Positions 62,291 through 64,000 of a DNA stretch of 64,000 nucleotides are shown here, piece by piece; position 1 is the stretch's first letter, and each line of letters starts with the position of its first letter. The DNA is taken from assembly GCF_905475395.1 (NCBI RefSeq), contig NC_058338.1:94535435-94599434 (forward strand), written 5' to 3'. The notes under the pieces were generated by a model. The model saw only the letters and a list, made by a program, of their open reading frames with translations, made no database searches and was not told the origin of the DNA. The stretch is from Chrysoperla carnea (lineage: Eukaryota; Arthropoda; Insecta; Neuroptera; Chrysopidae). The translations under genes and the position numbers were made by a program.

Positions 62291-63191
62291 CTATCTAATA
62301 TTGCGAGATCCTTTGAATTGTGATAATTATATCCTCCCAAGAGTGTGGATGATATGAAATGACCTATCCTGATAGTGTTCAGCAAGCATCAGCAACGATA
62401 TAGTAGAACCTTTTTTATTGCTCATGTACTAAATTCTTGAATTGTTATAATGTCGAAAAGTTTGATGAAATTTGTTGGTCTATTAAAATTAGTTAACAAT
62501 TATTATAGTTTCATCTGTTTAAAGATAATAAAAGTAATAATCTAAACTAAGAAACTCTATAAGCAAGATAGAAACAGTTAAGAATTACGAATTTATTTAT
62601 ATCTACTTGTAAATGAATAATTTAAAATAATTTAAATTAACAGTTGTAATTTAGGCAGGGGATTATTCATTATTGTTTAATGCATATTTAATGAAAAAAA
62701 AACTGGTATGTAGGTCTAATATAAGCATGAAGGTCTTGATCTTCATGTAGGCAGGCTTTTGATTTAAAAAAAAAGAAAACATTATCATGCTCTATCAAAT
62801 CCTTTTTACTATACAAGATTTCTATTTAATTTCTATCATAGGTTCTTATAAACGAAAAAATATATTTTCTAGAAGAATAATCTTTCAATACTACATGCAG
62901 TATATTTATTTTGAAACGGAATCCTAAAAGTAAATTTTTTTTGAAGGTTATCGATATAAAACATTAAAATCTGTAATAATAATAAAAAAATTTAATTGAA
63001 TAAAAAGGTCATAATATAATTTATGACTGGTAAATTTGACTCGTTATCACATAAATTTTTTTCTCAAGAAATTATAAATAAAATTATGATTTCTAAAATA
63101 TAAAGAATTCCGCCAATTTTTATAATAGACCATAATGCATTGTAATTATATGAACCAATTACAGCAAAGTATTCTGCCGAACAACTGACTT

Positions 63192-63197
63192 TCAGTT
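63192..63197 (+). promoter_or_regulatory. Candidate initiator for the right-edge gene
   Basis: TCAGTT matches the arthropod initiator TCAKTY about 220 bases upstream of the ATG at 63412. No TATA box is at the expected distance. Weak evidence. Confidence 0.2.
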
Positions 63198-63411
63198 TAC
63201 ACCTGAAAAAAAAACGGTGTTGAAAACGAGTTTGTATTAGTGTTTTTAAAATATGTGCTATTTCGTTAAAAAGTGTAAATTTATTAACCGTTTTTGTAAT
63301 ATTATATAAAAAATATTGATAGTGTTTAGAAAAATATGTAATTTAGTGTAATTGTGATGTGTAATTTTAAAAATATTGTGATTTTAATGTTACGAAGGTA
63401 GCTTGCCCAAG

Positions 63412-63478
63412 ATGGATGAGACAAACGTTAAAAATCAGAATCCAAGTATTGATGAAGAGGATTGCCCAAAATCTGAAA
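63412..63478 (+). CDS. First coding exon of an unidentified gene running off the right edge
   Basis: An ATG in good context (CAAGATGG) opens 22 codons, MDETNVKNQNPSIDEEDCPK then SE, and ends at a consensus donor A|GTAAGT (phase 1). The peptide is acidic and hydrophilic with no recognisable domain. The rest of the gene would lie beyond the window; the sequence from 63479 to 64000 is AT-rich intron with nothing else seen. Start-exon features are convincing but identity is unknown. Confidence 0.5.
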
Positions 63479-64000
63479 GTAAGTTTTCTCTTAATTTCAA
63501 AAAAGTTTTTTCAATTTACAAAATTTATTACGTTTTTTTTTGTGTTTGGGGAATTTTTTTGTGCTAATTTATTATTCTAACCTATTTCGATATCAATGTT
63601 ATTCATATTTATATTTGTACTTAATTTCCTAAGAAATTTTTCAAGTGATTTTTCATGCTTGGTAAAAATTTTCATGAAGGTATTTAATCTTATCACAGGT
63701 TTTTTCCCATTTAAAGCACTTAAAATTACACGCTAATAATCAGTAATTTATAAAATTAGTTCGATTACTAATTTTTATTCTCGGAAAAAATATGAATTTT
63801 CATCTGTATTATTTATTACAATGTTTTCATTGATGAAAAACTCAAATATAGTTGCTAATAATTGCGATTTTGAGAAGAAAAAGTTAAATTTTTTTTAAAA
63901 TATAAAATACTCAATTGTATTTCTAAGAAAAACATGAATAAAACGACTTATTTAAACATTTACTTAAAAAATTTTCCCTGGAAATAATTTTCTCAAGTTA

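Larger units (their letters stand above)
55640..63180. other. Region between TRIP12 and the next gene
   Basis: Mostly AT-rich non-coding DNA with an A homopolymer of about 25 bases at 56219-56244. It contains an inverted-repeat block (57530-59290), a family 1 foldback (59955-60398) and a repeated block at 61877-62290. A 74-codon open frame at 61554-61778 matches no family I know. One small exon-like frame at 59699 is listed separately. Confidence 0.5.

Overview
The window is animal nuclear DNA, almost certainly from an insect. It is strongly AT-rich, its genes are split by GT-AG introns, it carries a yellow/major-royal-jelly-family gene, and much of the non-coding space is short non-autonomous DNA transposons and foldback repeats. 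I cannot fix the order from sequence alone. No bacterial features, CRISPR arrays, rRNA or convincing tRNA genes were seen.

All recognised genes are on the + strand. (1) 6693-8156: an intronless yellow/MRJP-family secreted protein of 487 residues. (2) 10269-15101: five exons of a cytosolic-type NADP malic enzyme (Men), complete at the 3' end but lacking its first coding exon(s). (3) 18798-27358: a tumor protein D52 (TPD52) family gene with a short first exon (173-aa product) and a second, phase-compatible long first exon at 19299-19695 (297-aa product). (4) 40015-55557: a complete TRIP12/ctrip-type HECT E3 ubiquitin ligase in 14 coding exons. The exons join in one frame of 2125 residues with ARM-like repeats, a WWE domain and a C-terminal HECT domain whose catalytic Cys falls at residue 2092. 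(5) 63412-63478: the first coding exon of an unidentified gene that leaves the window on the right.

Region by region: 1-6690 is gene-free and holds foldback elements, a (CA)n microsatellite inside a TIR element, two TTAA-flanked elements placed end to end, and a tandem duplication. 8157-10268 holds a TIR element and a decayed hAT transposase remnant in reverse. 27359-39937 is about 12.5 kb of repeats with no supported coding exon. The TRIP12 introns are full of foldbacks, a second hAT remnant, satellite-like tandem repeats and a possible Helitron end. 55558-63411 holds inverted-repeat modules and one small exon-like ORF at 59699.

The genes do not form a pathway; they are ordinary insect genes (cuticle/secreted protein, NADPH supply, vesicle traffic, ubiquitin ligation). 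The unusual content lies in the repeats: many long inverted repeats sit inside introns and would fold into double-stranded RNA when transcribed. Exon boundaries were read by eye from splice consensus and reading-frame continuity, with no transcript support. Repeat boundaries are approximate to a few tens of bases unless TIR coordinates are given.
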